Shown: positions 29,215 to 38,167, counted from the stretch's first letter. The stretch is DNA of 64,000 bases from Vulcanococcus limneticus LL (GCF_002252705.1 NZ_NQLA01000005.1:62001-126000); one strand, 5' to 3'. A program made the numbers and translations. Notes: generated by a model from the letters alone, not told the origin.

Positions 29215-30317
29215 CCGCGGCCACGTTCCCACAGCGGCACGATGACCTTGCTTGCATCGTGGTCCAAGATCTCTAACAGGTAGCGTGCTCCCGCTTTTGC
29301 TGTCAGGCACCGGGCCCAATTCGACAGGTCTTCGCGCCCGGTCTCAGAGAGCGGACCACGGTGCAGCATCGCGCCAAGAACTCGGCGCAGGTCATCCGCG
29401 TCCCCAGCTGTGAACACCGCGCCTGTGCCACTCGCGCGCACCACTGCTGACGCACCGCATTCTGAGCTACAGATTGCAGGCGTTCCGTTTATGAGCGCCT
29501 CAGAGAGCACTGCACCAAAGCCATCGTGATCGCTCGGCAGCACGAGGCAGTCGGCCGCCTGGATCCGTTCGATAGCTTCACTCATGGTGAGCGTGCCGCG
29601 AAAGGCCACCCGTCTGGGCAGATGAGCGTCGGTCAAGTCTTTCAGCTGCCCTCTCATCGGACCATCGCCGACGATTTCGAGCTCAAACGGCCGGTCGGCG
29701 AGCCCAGCCAACGCCTCGACTAAGAGGTCGACACGCTTACGCTCAATCAGACTGCCGACGTAAACAAACCGAAACGAACCTGCTGCGCGCGCTCCGCGAT
29801 CTGGGATCTTTCCTTGCAGGAAGTAGGCGAAGGGAAACACCTTTAATTCCCGCGGTGCGTGCTTCGCCACCCATGCATCGGTGCCGGCACCGATGCACAG
29901 CATCCCGTTGGCACGGCGTAACACCGACCGGAACCGAACCGCGTAGATCAACGGTTTAATCCAGCCGGCCGGCCCGCGCAGATCAACCTTCTCCATGATG
30001 GGAAAGTGCCGCCGCCCAAGCGCATCGATCCGTTTCTGCACGTCAGCGACCAGCCCGTTGGCACGAACTCCTTGGGTGATATGAACAGCAGCCGCCGGAA
30101 ACCGGTCGACAAGCGCGCACGCCGACTTTGGCGTATCGACAAAATGGACATCGATCTCTGCAAGGCTTCCTGTTACCCAGCCCATCGCTCGGCGGTCTTC
30201 AGACAGGACCTCTTCGCTGACATAATGTACTTCGACGCCCAAATGCGCCAACTCGTGAGCCAATTCCGTCATGTGCGGCGTCAGCATCCGCTGCCAGATA
30301 ACAATGCAATCGGACAT
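29211..30317 (-). CDS. Family 4 glycosyltransferase
   Basis: 368 residues. N-terminal half MSDCIVIWQRMLTPHMTELAHELAHLGVEVHYVSEEVL; C-terminal half FRFVYVGSLIERKRVDLLVEALAGL, LEIVGDGPMRGQLKDL and VLPSDHDGFGAVLSEALINGTPAICSSECGAS. The position usually held by the first Glu of EX7E is Asp (DHDGFGAVLSEAL), a common variant. It overlaps the next gene by 4 bp (ATGA) and starts 3 bp after the preceding stop, so it lies in a tightly packed operon. Confidence 0.9.
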   Translation of the reverse strand: MSDCIVIWQRMLTPHMTELAHELAHLGVEVHYVSEEVLSEDRRAMGWVTGSLAEIDVHFVDTPKSACALVDRFPAAAVHITQGVRANGLVADVQKRIDALGRRHFPIMEKVDLRGPAGWIKPLIYAVRFRSVLRRANGMLCIGAGTDAWVAKHAPRELKVFPFAYFLQGKIPDRGARAAGSFRFVYVGSLIERKRVDLLVEALAGLADRPFELEIVGDGPMRGQLKDLTDAHLPRRVAFRGTLTMSEAIERIQAADCLVLPSDHDGFGAVLSEALINGTPAICSSECGASAVVRASGTGAVFTAGDADDLRRVLGAMLHRGPLSETGREDLSNWARCLTAKAGARYLLEILDHDASKVIVPLWERGRG

Positions 30318-30320
30318 TAT

Positions 30321-31523
30321 TTATATCAGTCGCGTCATCTCAACGCCGACCGCATCCAGTGAAAAAAACTCATTGCAGAGCCTCCTCCCAGCAGCGGCGA
30401 CCTTTTCAACGCGTACAGGGTCTTCTGCCATAGTTACAATTGTCTTAGCAAGTTCTTCGGCGTTGTAGGCGTTGAGAAAAAAGGCAGTGTCGTTCACGAA
30501 TATTTCGGCCACGTCGCCAAATCGGGCTGAAACCAATGCGAGGCCTGCTCCAGTTATTTCGATGACCTTTGAGGGAAAGGTTGTATTGGACATCGCCGAT
30601 CCGGGCCGTTTTAGCGAGAGGCTGCCATGGCAGGCATCGATGATCCGCAAATAATCCAACTTATCAAGCTCTTGAAAAACTTCCACCTCAATTGCTCTAA
30701 CTTCGCGGACCCGATCCTGCAAAGCTCTGATTTTGTGAAAATTTCCGACGCCCGTGATCCTGAAATTCACGGGGCGTGCGAGACGGCCCACATTTTGGGC
30801 CAACTGTTCGACCGCTTTGCAAAACAATTCTACGCCAGTCTCTGCTATTAGGGTCCCGCCGTAGTGCAATTTCAGCGGACCGCCGGATTTTAACTCACCC
30901 CATTTGGCATTGTTCGTGGACAGCCCCAGGTCGATCTCCTGCGCGGCGACTCCTCTGATCGAGACAAAATCATTCAGCCCCAGACCTTCCGCAACGTGAT
31001 CCGCGACAACCATCTTGCGTGCCGCCGTAAGACGGAATGTCACGGCGAAAGTAAACCTGTTTAAGTGGCCTCGAAAGCCCCGCTCCTGCGCAATCGGCGC
31101 ATCTTCTATATCCTGAACAAGTTTCACACCGCGCAGGCGCAGCGCTAATTGGGAGGGAAGATACTCGAGAGCGTGATTATAACAAATTACTGTATCACCT
31201 CGCCGGGCGTGGCGCAGAAAAAAAATCAGTGGAAATACCGGTCCGACAAGTTTACGCAGAACTGGTGAGCGTAAAGTTGCTGTGAACACGGCTGGTACAC
31301 GCCCTTCGGAGATTACGACTGATGAAAACCAAAAGCATCTCGCCCCGGTCCCAACGAACGGAAGGGACACGACAATCGTTCTCAGGCCGACGCTTCTCAT
31401 CGCTTGCGCGACCAGAAGCATTTTTCGCGTAGCCGCACCAGAATAGGTGCGCTCGCCTATGGCCCGCCCATAAGAATCCGTGGTGATCATGCCGAGGTAG
31501 AAAACGCGGGGCCGCCGAGTCAC
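30321..31523 (-). CDS. Glycosyltransferase (GT4-like)
   Basis: 400 residues from a GTG at 31523 that overlaps the acetyltransferase stop (GTGA). Longer readings are Arg/His-rich noise inside the acetyltransferase. N-terminal half: RRPRVFYLGMITTDSYGRAIGERTYSGAATRKML, VVSLPFVGTGARCFWFSSV and DTVICYNHALEYLPSQLALRLRGVKLVQDIED. C-terminal half: LHYGGTLIAETGVELFCKAVEQL, ACHGSLSLKRPGSAMSNTTFPSKVIEI, then GDVAEIFVN. This is a GT-B protein with a weak, divergent donor site; SNTTFPSKVIE replaces the usual EGFGLxxxEA. Confidence in glycosyltransferase is good, family number less so. Confidence 0.78.
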   Translation of the reverse strand: MTRRPRVFYLGMITTDSYGRAIGERTYSGAATRKMLLVAQAMRSVGLRTIVVSLPFVGTGARCFWFSSVVISEGRVPAVFTATLRSPVLRKLVGPVFPLIFFLRHARRGDTVICYNHALEYLPSQLALRLRGVKLVQDIEDAPIAQERGFRGHLNRFTFAVTFRLTAARKMVVADHVAEGLGLNDFVSIRGVAAQEIDLGLSTNNAKWGELKSGGPLKLHYGGTLIAETGVELFCKAVEQLAQNVGRLARPVNFRITGVGNFHKIRALQDRVREVRAIEVEVFQELDKLDYLRIIDACHGSLSLKRPGSAMSNTTFPSKVIEITGAGLALVSARFGDVAEIFVNDTAFFLNAYNAEELAKTIVTMAEDPVRVEKVAAAGRRLCNEFFSLDAVGVEMTRLI

Positions 31524-32032
31524 TGGGGGCCTCTTTCTTCTGTGTCGATCGTCTTTGCGCGCGCAGGTACGCCCTTCAGCAGCACGTTGTCCGGGTATTT
31601 GCCGGGCAGCACCATGGCACCTGCCGCGACAATGGAACCGGCACCAATGCACGCGCCGCCGAGCAGTGTGGCGCGGCATCCGATCCAGGTGCCAGGGCCG
31701 ATCTCGATATTATCCGAGCGATCTGTCCCTGCCCGCCGCTTGGGGCCGCCGACGTCGTGCGAACCGCATTCGATCATCACCTCGGGGCCGATGTCAACAT
31801 TAGACCCAATTAAGACCTCCGATCCGGCCGGCACGATGATGAAGAGGTTCATCCCCAACCACGTGTCGCGCCCGATTGTCACGGGCCCGCTGCCCCAGAT
31901 CCGTGCACCTGCGTTGATCCGTGTGCCATGACCGACATCCGCCCCAATCCTGCGCCAGAGGAACCGCTTAAATCCAAAAGCCCGCGTCGGCGGCAGGATT
32001 GCAACAATCAAGTTGACAATGTAGCGAAGCAT
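31520..32032 (-). CDS. Hexapeptide-repeat sugar O-acetyltransferase
   Basis: 170 residues with left-handed beta-helix repeats (TRINAGARIWGSGPVTIGRDTWLGMNLFIIVPAGSEVLIGSNVDIGPEVMIE is broken at intervals by I/V-G steps). The putative catalytic His lies in ECGSHDVGGPKRRAG. A second coil set (IGPGTWIGCRATLLGGACIGAGSIVAAGAMVLPG) and VLLKGVPARAKTI follow. It acetylates a sugar or sugar-nucleotide. It starts 6 bp after the preceding GT gene and overlaps the next by 4 bp. Confidence 0.88.
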   Translation of the reverse strand: MLRYIVNLIVAILPPTRAFGFKRFLWRRIGADVGHGTRINAGARIWGSGPVTIGRDTWLGMNLFIIVPAGSEVLIGSNVDIGPEVMIECGSHDVGGPKRRAGTDRSDNIEIGPGTWIGCRATLLGGACIGAGSIVAAGAMVLPGKYPDNVLLKGVPARAKTIDTEERGPQ

Positions 32033-32038
32033 GTCTGG

Positions 32039-33286
32039 TCAGCCCCCAGCGGCAAGCCGTTGATAAAGAGCTATGTATGCCGGGAGCGCCGCCGCGGGCG
32101 AGAATTTCGCCTCCGCGTGTGCGCGAACCGTCGCCTGCGCGATTGGCGCGCGGAGCAGCCGGGCCATGCCTGCGGCGAGCGCGTTGGTGTCGAACGGCGC
32201 TACCAACGCTCCAGTTTCGCCGTCGGTGACGATATCGGACATGCCACCGATGTCGAAGGCGACGGTCGGCACACCACAGGCAGAGGCTTCGACCACGGTG
32301 TTGGGCAGATTGTCTTGGCGCGAGGGGGCGACGAAGATGTCGGCTGCCGAATAGACGAGACGGAGGCTGATCTCGTCAGCGAAAGTGCCCAAGAAGTGGC
32401 AAGGGAGTGCAACGCCGGGAATTTCTCCGCTGCTCTGTCCGCCGAACACCATCACGTCTACGCCGCCCGCGTCATGGTCGCGCTCAAAGGACCGCAGCGC
32501 CTCGACAAGCAGGTCATACCCCTTGCGTCTGTCCGACGTCGCGCCGAGCGCGCCGAACAAGATAAATTTCCTGTCCTGAGGCAGGCCAAGTAACTCCCTC
32601 GCGACGTTCCGGTCGATGGGGGCAAAGGCCGTGGTGTCAAGAGGGTTGTGGATGACCTCACAGGGTTGGTTCCCCATCAGAGCGCTCTCACGGGCGCAAT
32701 TGGCGAGCCAAGTGCTGGGGGCAACCAGGTTGAAGGTCTTTCCCGACCAGAGCCGCGCCTTGCGGGCCCAAACCCATGCATCGAGATCCGGACCGGTAGT
32801 GCCGGGTGGCCGGTTGGCCGCTGAATAAGGGGCTTTCCAACGCCCAGGGTGGTCGCCGTCGTCGTAGTGCTCGGCGCCCATGAACGCCCACATATCATGC
32901 ATGGTCCAGACGATTGGCTTCTCGATCCGAGCGATCTCGCCCAGGCTCAGCGTTTCGGCGCAGACCCAGTGCAGATTAACGATGTCGACGTCGCTTGCGT
33001 TGATCCAGGCACCGAGGCCCGAGGTGAACAATCCGAGCGAGTGGATGATCGGGTTGGCCGGGGTCTTCTGCAACCGCGCGATTCGCAGCGCGACCTGGCG
33101 TTTGACCAGAGCAACCACCTGCCGTCCCTGACCGAGCGGCGACACCACGCCGGGGCCGCCAACCCCGCTCTTCACCGATGCAAATAGGCTATCGACACCG
33201 TATGCACGCAACCCCTGGTGAAGGCGCATCGCGGCCCGCGCTGCGCCGCCGCCGCCATCAAAGGCGTTGACATGCAGGACCTTCAT
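32039..33286 (-). CDS. Family 4 glycosyltransferase (WcaC-like)
   Basis: 415 residues. N-terminal signature MKVLHVNAFDGGGGAARAAMRLHQGL with the glycine-rich acceptor loop; VDIVNLHWVCAETLSLGEIARIEKPIVWTMHDMWAF is typical of the WcaC group that acts in colanic-acid type pathways. Donor domain: FILFGALGATSDRRKGYDLLVEAL, VFGGQSSGEI, FVAPSRQDNLPNTVVEASACGVPTVAFDIGGMSD (EX7E region as DNLPNTVVEA). It overlaps the chimeric frame upstream by 4 bp (ATGA). Confidence 0.9.
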   Translation of the reverse strand: MKVLHVNAFDGGGGAARAAMRLHQGLRAYGVDSLFASVKSGVGGPGVVSPLGQGRQVVALVKRQVALRIARLQKTPANPIIHSLGLFTSGLGAWINASDVDIVNLHWVCAETLSLGEIARIEKPIVWTMHDMWAFMGAEHYDDGDHPGRWKAPYSAANRPPGTTGPDLDAWVWARKARLWSGKTFNLVAPSTWLANCARESALMGNQPCEVIHNPLDTTAFAPIDRNVARELLGLPQDRKFILFGALGATSDRRKGYDLLVEALRSFERDHDAGGVDVMVFGGQSSGEIPGVALPCHFLGTFADEISLRLVYSAADIFVAPSRQDNLPNTVVEASACGVPTVAFDIGGMSDIVTDGETGALVAPFDTNALAAGMARLLRAPIAQATVRAHAEAKFSPAAALPAYIALYQRLAAGG

Positions 33287-33575
33287 GAGCCCGCCCCCTT
33301 CTCACGGAGCTTCTCATATCTGGGAGCGATCTCCCGAGACCGGAGCGCGGCGTGTGCCTTCCGACCCTCGAGCCGTCCGGAGGCCACGGCCCTCATCCCA
33401 AAGACCGCATCGTCTTCTATCCGGATATCTGGAGCCAAAGTGGCCCGGTCGCAGACCAGTTCCACACGGATGTGGTCGACCAGCGCGTTGCCGACGACCT
33501 TGCGCGAGAACAGATCCAGAAACAAAAGCAGATAAAGCCAGCCTTCCAAGGTTCTCAGATAGATGATGAAGCTGG
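33283..33575 (-). pseudogene. IS3-family transposase fragment fused in frame to an acetyltransferase C-terminus
   Basis: The upstream part (about 33575-33440) reads YLRTLEGWLYLLLFLDLFSRKVVG and HIRVELVCD, the DDE integrase-core text of IS3-family OrfB. The frame then continues without a stop into ATLAPDIRIEDDAVFGMRAVASGRLEGRKAHAA...PRYEKLREKG, the last coils and C-terminus of a hexapeptide acetyltransferase. The stop overlaps the next GT start (ATGA), so the acetyltransferase was originally the gene before it. An IS3 element evidently inserted or recombined in the gene and most of both was lost. The junction is at about 33440. No terminal inverted repeat survives to define the element. Confidence 0.82.
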
Positions 33576-33847
33576 ACCACTACTGATTCGGTGCAGGGGC
33601 ATTCAATTGGTGATCAAGCAGAATGGGTGCACCGTGAGGTTGTGATTGAAGTAGGCGGCGATCACCCAGAAGCGCTTGCCGGCCCCGACACTCAGACCCC
33701 GACTTCGCAGGATCTCGGCTAGGGTCTTTTGATTCATGTCTAGGGGGAATTGCTTGGTCACGGCGAGGAATTATTTGGCACCATGAGGGAAGCAGGAGTT
33801 TATGCTTCGTATACGCAGAAATCCATAAAACCCATATCTTTCGAGCC
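33576..33847. other. Remnant-rich junction before the AT-rich block
   Basis: Leftward reading gives a short open frame of about 44-55 codons (MNQKTLAEILRSRGLS then GKRFWVIAAYFNHN) ending at a TGA near 33610. I do not recognise it; it may be a fragment of a lost gene. The composition is mixed. This is a boundary between two foreign blocks. Confidence 0.35.
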
Positions 33848-34900
33848 TCAAACTTTTACGTTTTTTGCAAAACTTCGACATCTGTGTTTTAGATTATTTG
33901 CAAGATCTCTCCAAGAGTCCTTGTTTGGCGGGTGGTTGAATACTGTGATAGGCAATGCAGTTTCAAATTGCGGCACTAGAACTCCGTTGACCACTCTGAC
34001 TACATTGAACAACTCTTTTAGCCCTGCCAACCTACATTTGCTCACTTCAGCATCCTGACCTTTCTCCAAATAGATAACAGGTGTTTCCAGCCCAAGGCAC
34101 GGGAGTGCACAATGTATTCGCGACGTTATCACAAAAGAAGCTTCAGCATATAGACGCACTAGACGCTCTGCTTCTTCTAGGCGATTTAAATCAGTCTTAA
34201 ATCTCGTCTTGTAAAACATACCTTCATGACTCACATATGTTGACTTCATAATAAGCTTTCTGCCGAATACTTTTGAATACTCATTGTAGTACAGAGCAGT
34301 CTTTAATAACTTTTTTATGCAGTTTCGGCCACAATGGAGGCGAAGGTTCTTGTTAAGATATAGTCTTAATATGTCAAATGGATGGGTCGCTATTATGCTA
34401 ATTCCTTTGAAAAGATCAACCCAATTGGGCTCCCTGCTTATACAAGGGTCAACAATATAAGTTTTATTTCCTCTCGTAGATGAACGGTACTTCTCTCCAA
34501 GTGTTAAAGTCAGGCAGCCGGAAAAATATGCTTCTACACCATTGCCCATCAAAAGCTCCAGAGTATTTAAATCACGGCAACCTATCGGCTGATGACTCTT
34601 CAAATAAGCAATGCTTGAGGCGGATAATAATTCTTTGCTTGCCCCACTGTTAATGTGGAAAGAAAGAAATAATGGATTTATTAGTTCAGATGGAGGCCAA
34701 TTCTTCGGGCTGTGCATGTACCAACCATTCATTATCACATTGCATGGGATTCCGTCGTAATCTTTTAGTTCTTCATCCCTATCTATAAAGCCGTCTAACC
34801 GAGAGATAAATTGAGCCGATGCGAGTGCTTGGATATAGTCACCAATATTTACACCGGAAATATTAGGGAATTTTGAGACTGATAGTAGTTTGTGGCTCAT
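33848..34900 (-). CDS. Polysaccharide pyruvyl transferase family protein (second copy)
   Basis: 350 residues in strikingly AT-rich codons. N-terminus: FPNISGVNIGDYIQALASAQF. Then PIGCRDLNTLELLMGNGVEAYFSGCLTLTL, the family's charge-relay segment, and the C-terminal motif SFVITSRIHCALPCLGLETPVIYLE, with Arg-Ile-His as the usual SxLH position. The presumed role is transfer of pyruvate (or, in some relatives, other groups) to a glycan. It is 18 bp from the next gene. Codon use is unlike that of the genes to the left or right, indicating recent transfer. Confidence 0.85.
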   Translation of the reverse strand: MSHKLLSVSKFPNISGVNIGDYIQALASAQFISRLDGFIDRDEELKDYDGIPCNVIMNGWYMHSPKNWPPSELINPLFLSFHINSGASKELLSASSIAYLKSHQPIGCRDLNTLELLMGNGVEAYFSGCLTLTLGEKYRSSTRGNKTYIVDPCISREPNWVDLFKGISIIATHPFDILRLYLNKNLRLHCGRNCIKKLLKTALYYNEYSKVFGRKLIMKSTYVSHEGMFYKTRFKTDLNRLEEAERLVRLYAEASFVITSRIHCALPCLGLETPVIYLEKGQDAEVSKCRLAGLKELFNVVRVVNGVLVPQFETALPITVFNHPPNKDSWRDLANNLKHRCRSFAKNVKV

Positions 34901-34918
34901 GATTAATTAAAGAAATCC

Positions 34919-36079
34919 TTAGTTGTTCATTAGGACGCGACTGAGCACTTTGCTGTAAACATCCAATATTTTGTCTCCATAGACCTCAAAAGAAAAGTTT
35001 TCTTGAGCAAACTGTTGCGCGCGTTTGATGATATCTTGATGGTCATTTCTTGTAGCATTTTGCATTGCAACTATACAACCATCCATATCGCTAAATAGCA
35101 GCCCTGTTTCACCATCAGAAATGAAATCTTTAGTGCCGCCAGAATTGCGACCAATAACTAAACAGCCATAAAACATGGCCTCTATGGATACACGCCCTAG
35201 ACCTTCATTATCGGAACACATCATGAATGCTGTCGCCCGAGACATATATTCTTTCACTTGGTCGCTTCGTCCGAGGAATTCGACAGCATCTGAAATACCT
35301 GCCCCTATCATGAATCTATTCAATCGCAACATATATTTTGGATGGGCCTCACCGATTATTATTAATTTGTAGCCATTTAATGCCAGACCCGACCTTGCAA
35401 AGGCAGCAATGGCAAAGCCACATCCTTTCTGTTCTGTCAAAAACCCAGCAACAAAGAGGAAATACTTTTTCTTTGGCATCACAAGGCATGTATCATCCTT
35501 GCTCCGCACTGCATCCGATATTACATACGTATTCTTGCTCTCCAAAGGAATATAATGTTCAAGGACCGATTTGGTGATACCAATTACAGCATCCGCCTCC
35601 CTTAGCGTCTTGCTGTATTTATGCCATCCTCTCAATGGCATGCACCCGAAGTCCAAGTTCATAAATCCACGTAAATGCCAGACAAACTTAGAGTTAAGTC
35701 TTTTTGCTATATCATAGCCAACTGACACAACGGTATTATTGCTATGCACTATGTCGATCTTCCGCCCTCTTAGAATTTGTGCTAATTTTACTAAGCATTT
35801 GCCGTTCTTATAATAGTAATTCAAATGGTCTGGAATGTATTTAGCAGCATATTTGATATACTGGTGTGGTTTCACTGGCTGTCCCACCAAGTCCTCTCTA
35901 AAGTCGCACACGATACACTCCACGCCTCTGCTGGTGAAGTAATCATATACGCATCCCTTTGCTCTAACCATCACGATGGGGTGGACATGTTGCCGAACTG
36001 ATTCTATTAAGTCCATCAGCGAATATGTCGCACCATCGAAATTCTTATGTGCAAATGTTATGAATAAAACATTTATCAT
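34919..36079 (-). CDS. Family 4 glycosyltransferase
   Basis: 386 residues. N-terminal acceptor domain: INVLFITFAHKNFDGATYSLMDLIESV and IDIVHSNNTVVSVGYDIAKRL. Donor domain: KYFLFVAGFLTEQKGCGFAIAAFARSGL, VEFLGRSDQVKEYMSRATAFMMCSDNEGLGRVSIEAMFYGCLVIGRNSGG, with EX7E as EGLGRVSIE, then DFISDGETGLLF. A well-preserved gene in AT-rich DNA, 11 bp from the next GT, likely same origin and operon. Confidence 0.9.
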   Translation of the reverse strand: MINVLFITFAHKNFDGATYSLMDLIESVRQHVHPIVMVRAKGCVYDYFTSRGVECIVCDFREDLVGQPVKPHQYIKYAAKYIPDHLNYYYKNGKCLVKLAQILRGRKIDIVHSNNTVVSVGYDIAKRLNSKFVWHLRGFMNLDFGCMPLRGWHKYSKTLREADAVIGITKSVLEHYIPLESKNTYVISDAVRSKDDTCLVMPKKKYFLFVAGFLTEQKGCGFAIAAFARSGLALNGYKLIIIGEAHPKYMLRLNRFMIGAGISDAVEFLGRSDQVKEYMSRATAFMMCSDNEGLGRVSIEAMFYGCLVIGRNSGGTKDFISDGETGLLFSDMDGCIVAMQNATRNDHQDIIKRAQQFAQENFSFEVYGDKILDVYSKVLSRVLMNN

Positions 36080-36090
36080 TTTATATTAAT

Positions 36091-37251
36091 TCAGCTTAAA
36101 GCCGCTGTGACTAGCAACTTCCACCATAGATCTGCTATGCGATGTGGTGAGTATTTTAGCGAGGAAGCCATGGCTTGCCTTGCCATTTGCTGCCGTACAT
36201 CACTATTACTCATCAATTCTTTCATTCTGTGCTCATATCCACCCACGTCACCCTCCATGATTATTGCCCCGTTTTCGCCATCGGTAATGATTTCACGCAA
36301 TGAAGCGTAGGTATCAAAGGCCATGGGTACTACACCCATTTGTTGTGCCTCCGTCAGCGTTAACCCCCAGGCTTCGCTCCTTGACGTCATCATGAAGATG
36401 GATGCTTTTTCGTAGTAGGGAATGGGATCTTTCCTGCCCTCAAGAAAAACATCTGGGATCTGCTCTTCATGGATTATGCGTTCATAGAGCTCACGATCAT
36501 TACCATCACCCACAATGCGTAATGTCCATTCCTTGGCTACTGGACTTTGTTTTACACGTGCCCAAATTCGAAGTGCCAATGACAACCTTTTGTGGACTTC
36601 GTCCAAGCGTGAAACGATAAGTACCACTTTGTGTTTAGAGACCTTATCAAACCAAGGTGTAACATCGAATGACAGTCCGTTAGGTATGACCACAAACTTT
36701 GATGTGTCCTGTAAGCCTGCAAATTCTGAAAAGGGCTTGATAAAACTTTGACAAAGCAGCACCACATGGTCAGAACACTCGTATGCAGCACGGTAGGCGG
36801 AAGAAAGTTGCTGTTCCCTCTCCATCGCCGTCAATGGATGCATAATTATTCTTTTTATCCATCTAGCAAAGTCCACAATCGATTTCGGACGATACTTTAT
36901 GATTTTGCTAAAACGACCGAACACGAGTTCCGATCGTGGCTCAAAATGATGAGCCAGTATGATTTTGCATGTTAAACCCTCTATTGCAGCTCGGAATCTG
37001 GGTGCGTGAATAAATGCACCCTGCACAATGACACAATTAATACGATTCGACAGAATTATATTCCTAAGCGCCTGGCTGTTTCTTTTCAATTCCTTGTGTG
37101 GAGCCCAAAGGAACTCTTTGACGAAACACTCCTCCTTAGGTGTATCGGCTGGTGCTTCATAGATAGAGTAGCAGTTGGCACCATAGAGCCTTGTCAAAGC
37201 CGTAGCCATGGTGATGGTTGTGCGCTCTGTTCCACCCTTAGTGGAATGCAC
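36091..37251 (-). CDS. Family 4 glycosyltransferase, possibly initiated at AUA ten codons upstream
   Basis: 386 residues from a GTG at 37251, but the frame stays homologous upstream. INILYHTYGK precedes VHSTKGGTERTT, which is the usual first beta-strand of this subfamily. That extension begins at ATA (37281-37279), 4 bases after GAGGT, a good Shine-Dalgarno. Either translation starts at AUA or an ATG was mutated. Core: KVVLIVSRLDEVHKRLSLALRIW, LRIVGDGNDRELYERI, PYYEKASIFMMTSRSEAWGLTLTEAQQMGVVP (EX7E). It closely resembles the GT at 25959 in motif order and wording, though the two sit in blocks of different base composition. Confidence 0.85.
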   Translation of the reverse strand: MHSTKGGTERTTITMATALTRLYGANCYSIYEAPADTPKEECFVKEFLWAPHKELKRNSQALRNIILSNRINCVIVQGAFIHAPRFRAAIEGLTCKIILAHHFEPRSELVFGRFSKIIKYRPKSIVDFARWIKRIIMHPLTAMEREQQLSSAYRAAYECSDHVVLLCQSFIKPFSEFAGLQDTSKFVVIPNGLSFDVTPWFDKVSKHKVVLIVSRLDEVHKRLSLALRIWARVKQSPVAKEWTLRIVGDGNDRELYERIIHEEQIPDVFLEGRKDPIPYYEKASIFMMTSRSEAWGLTLTEAQQMGVVPMAFDTYASLREIITDGENGAIIMEGDVGGYEHRMKELMSNSDVRQQMARQAMASSLKYSPHRIADLWWKLLVTAALS

Positions 37252-37407
37252 TTTACCGTATGTGTGGTATAGGATGTTTATGAGTACCTCTATTAATCTG
37301 ATTTGTACCTGTTCAGGGGTCGAGAAGGCTCAATGCGAACTTCGGGCCTTCTTAACCCTTGACGGCTGCTTGATTCCCGGTTGCATCTCAGGCAGAGAGC
37401 GCCTGTG

Positions 37408-37596
37408 ATGAGCACCACTCCTGCTGGGATTGCAGAAGCGGACTGGCTGGCGACACCGGCTGCCGTCAGAGCGTTCATCCTGGCCCAGCAGGGCCAGCTC
37501 TGCTGGGCTCATCTGATCCGTGATCTGACCGCCATGGCCGAGCGCTCCAGCGCCAGCGCTGCGTTCGGAGCGGCCGAATGCTGTGCCTTGATTTAG
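37408..37596 (+). pseudogene. IS66-family transposase remnant
   Basis: 62 codons. The first part (TPAGIAEADWLATPAAVRAFILAQQ) is the N-terminus of an IS66 TnpC-type transposase. After a large deletion the frame continues with QLCWAHLIRDLTAMAERSSASAAFGAA, an internal segment of the same family close to the catalytic core. It ends at a TAG outside homology. Intact IS66 transposases are about 450-550 residues. It marks the right edge of the AT-rich block and is GC-rich itself. Confidence 0.8.
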
Positions 37597-37685
37597 TCAA
37601 ATTTAGAACCAAATTCACAAGACAAGCGTATAGAGCAAGAGCCTCAATACTTGTATTTTTAGACTACCAGGGTGCTGTTCGATTG

Positions 37686-38110
37686 ATTTGTCGAGGTTTA
37701 CCAGTCGGATTGCCCGATTGCATCTCTACACTCTGCTAAGCCGCTGGGCAATCAATAGAATAGTAAGATCATTGCGTAGACCTTCCACCGCCTCTATCAC
37801 CGCTTCCTCCGTTACGGTGTCGAGCGCACCGGTGGCCTCATCAAACACCAGCACGGGCGCCTGCTTATAAGAGCATTCGTGCGATGCCGATACGCCGCCG
37901 CTGGGTTCCCACTCAGGCGAATGCCGCGCTCGCCCACAAAGCTCTGGTAGCCCTCCGAGCAGGCCTCAATGAAGCTGGCGATCTGGACCTGCTCAGTCGC
38001 CTGCTTCACTCGGTTCAGATCGATCTGATTTCGGAGAACACCAAAGGCGATGTTCCCATCAATCCATATAGTAAGCCAAGTAGATGTTCTGGTGCACATG
38101 AACAATCGGC
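37686..38110 (-). pseudogene. Nucleotide-binding-domain fragment of a PglK-like ABC transporter
   Basis: Assembling frames gives HQNIYLA, then [49 protein letters not shown] (Q-loop to ABC signature), then after another shift [40 protein letters not shown] (Walker B, H-loop with Gln for His) and NRAIRLVNLD. At least three frameshifts; the ABC signature is damaged (LSGNP). The membrane domain is missing. The family flips lipid-linked oligosaccharides, so this is the residue of a flippase gene, next to an intact but different ABC exporter at 38168. (The quoted pieces are separated by insertions.). Confidence 0.8.
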
Positions 38111-38167
38111 TCCCGCTAGGTGGCAAGCCGCTCTCGATGAGGAGGCTGAAATAAAAGATAATAGAAA

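Noticed and set aside
33750-34058. Forward frame of about 100 codons at the end of the pyruvyl transferase
   Set aside because: Overlaps the well-supported leftward gene and shows no recognisable features.
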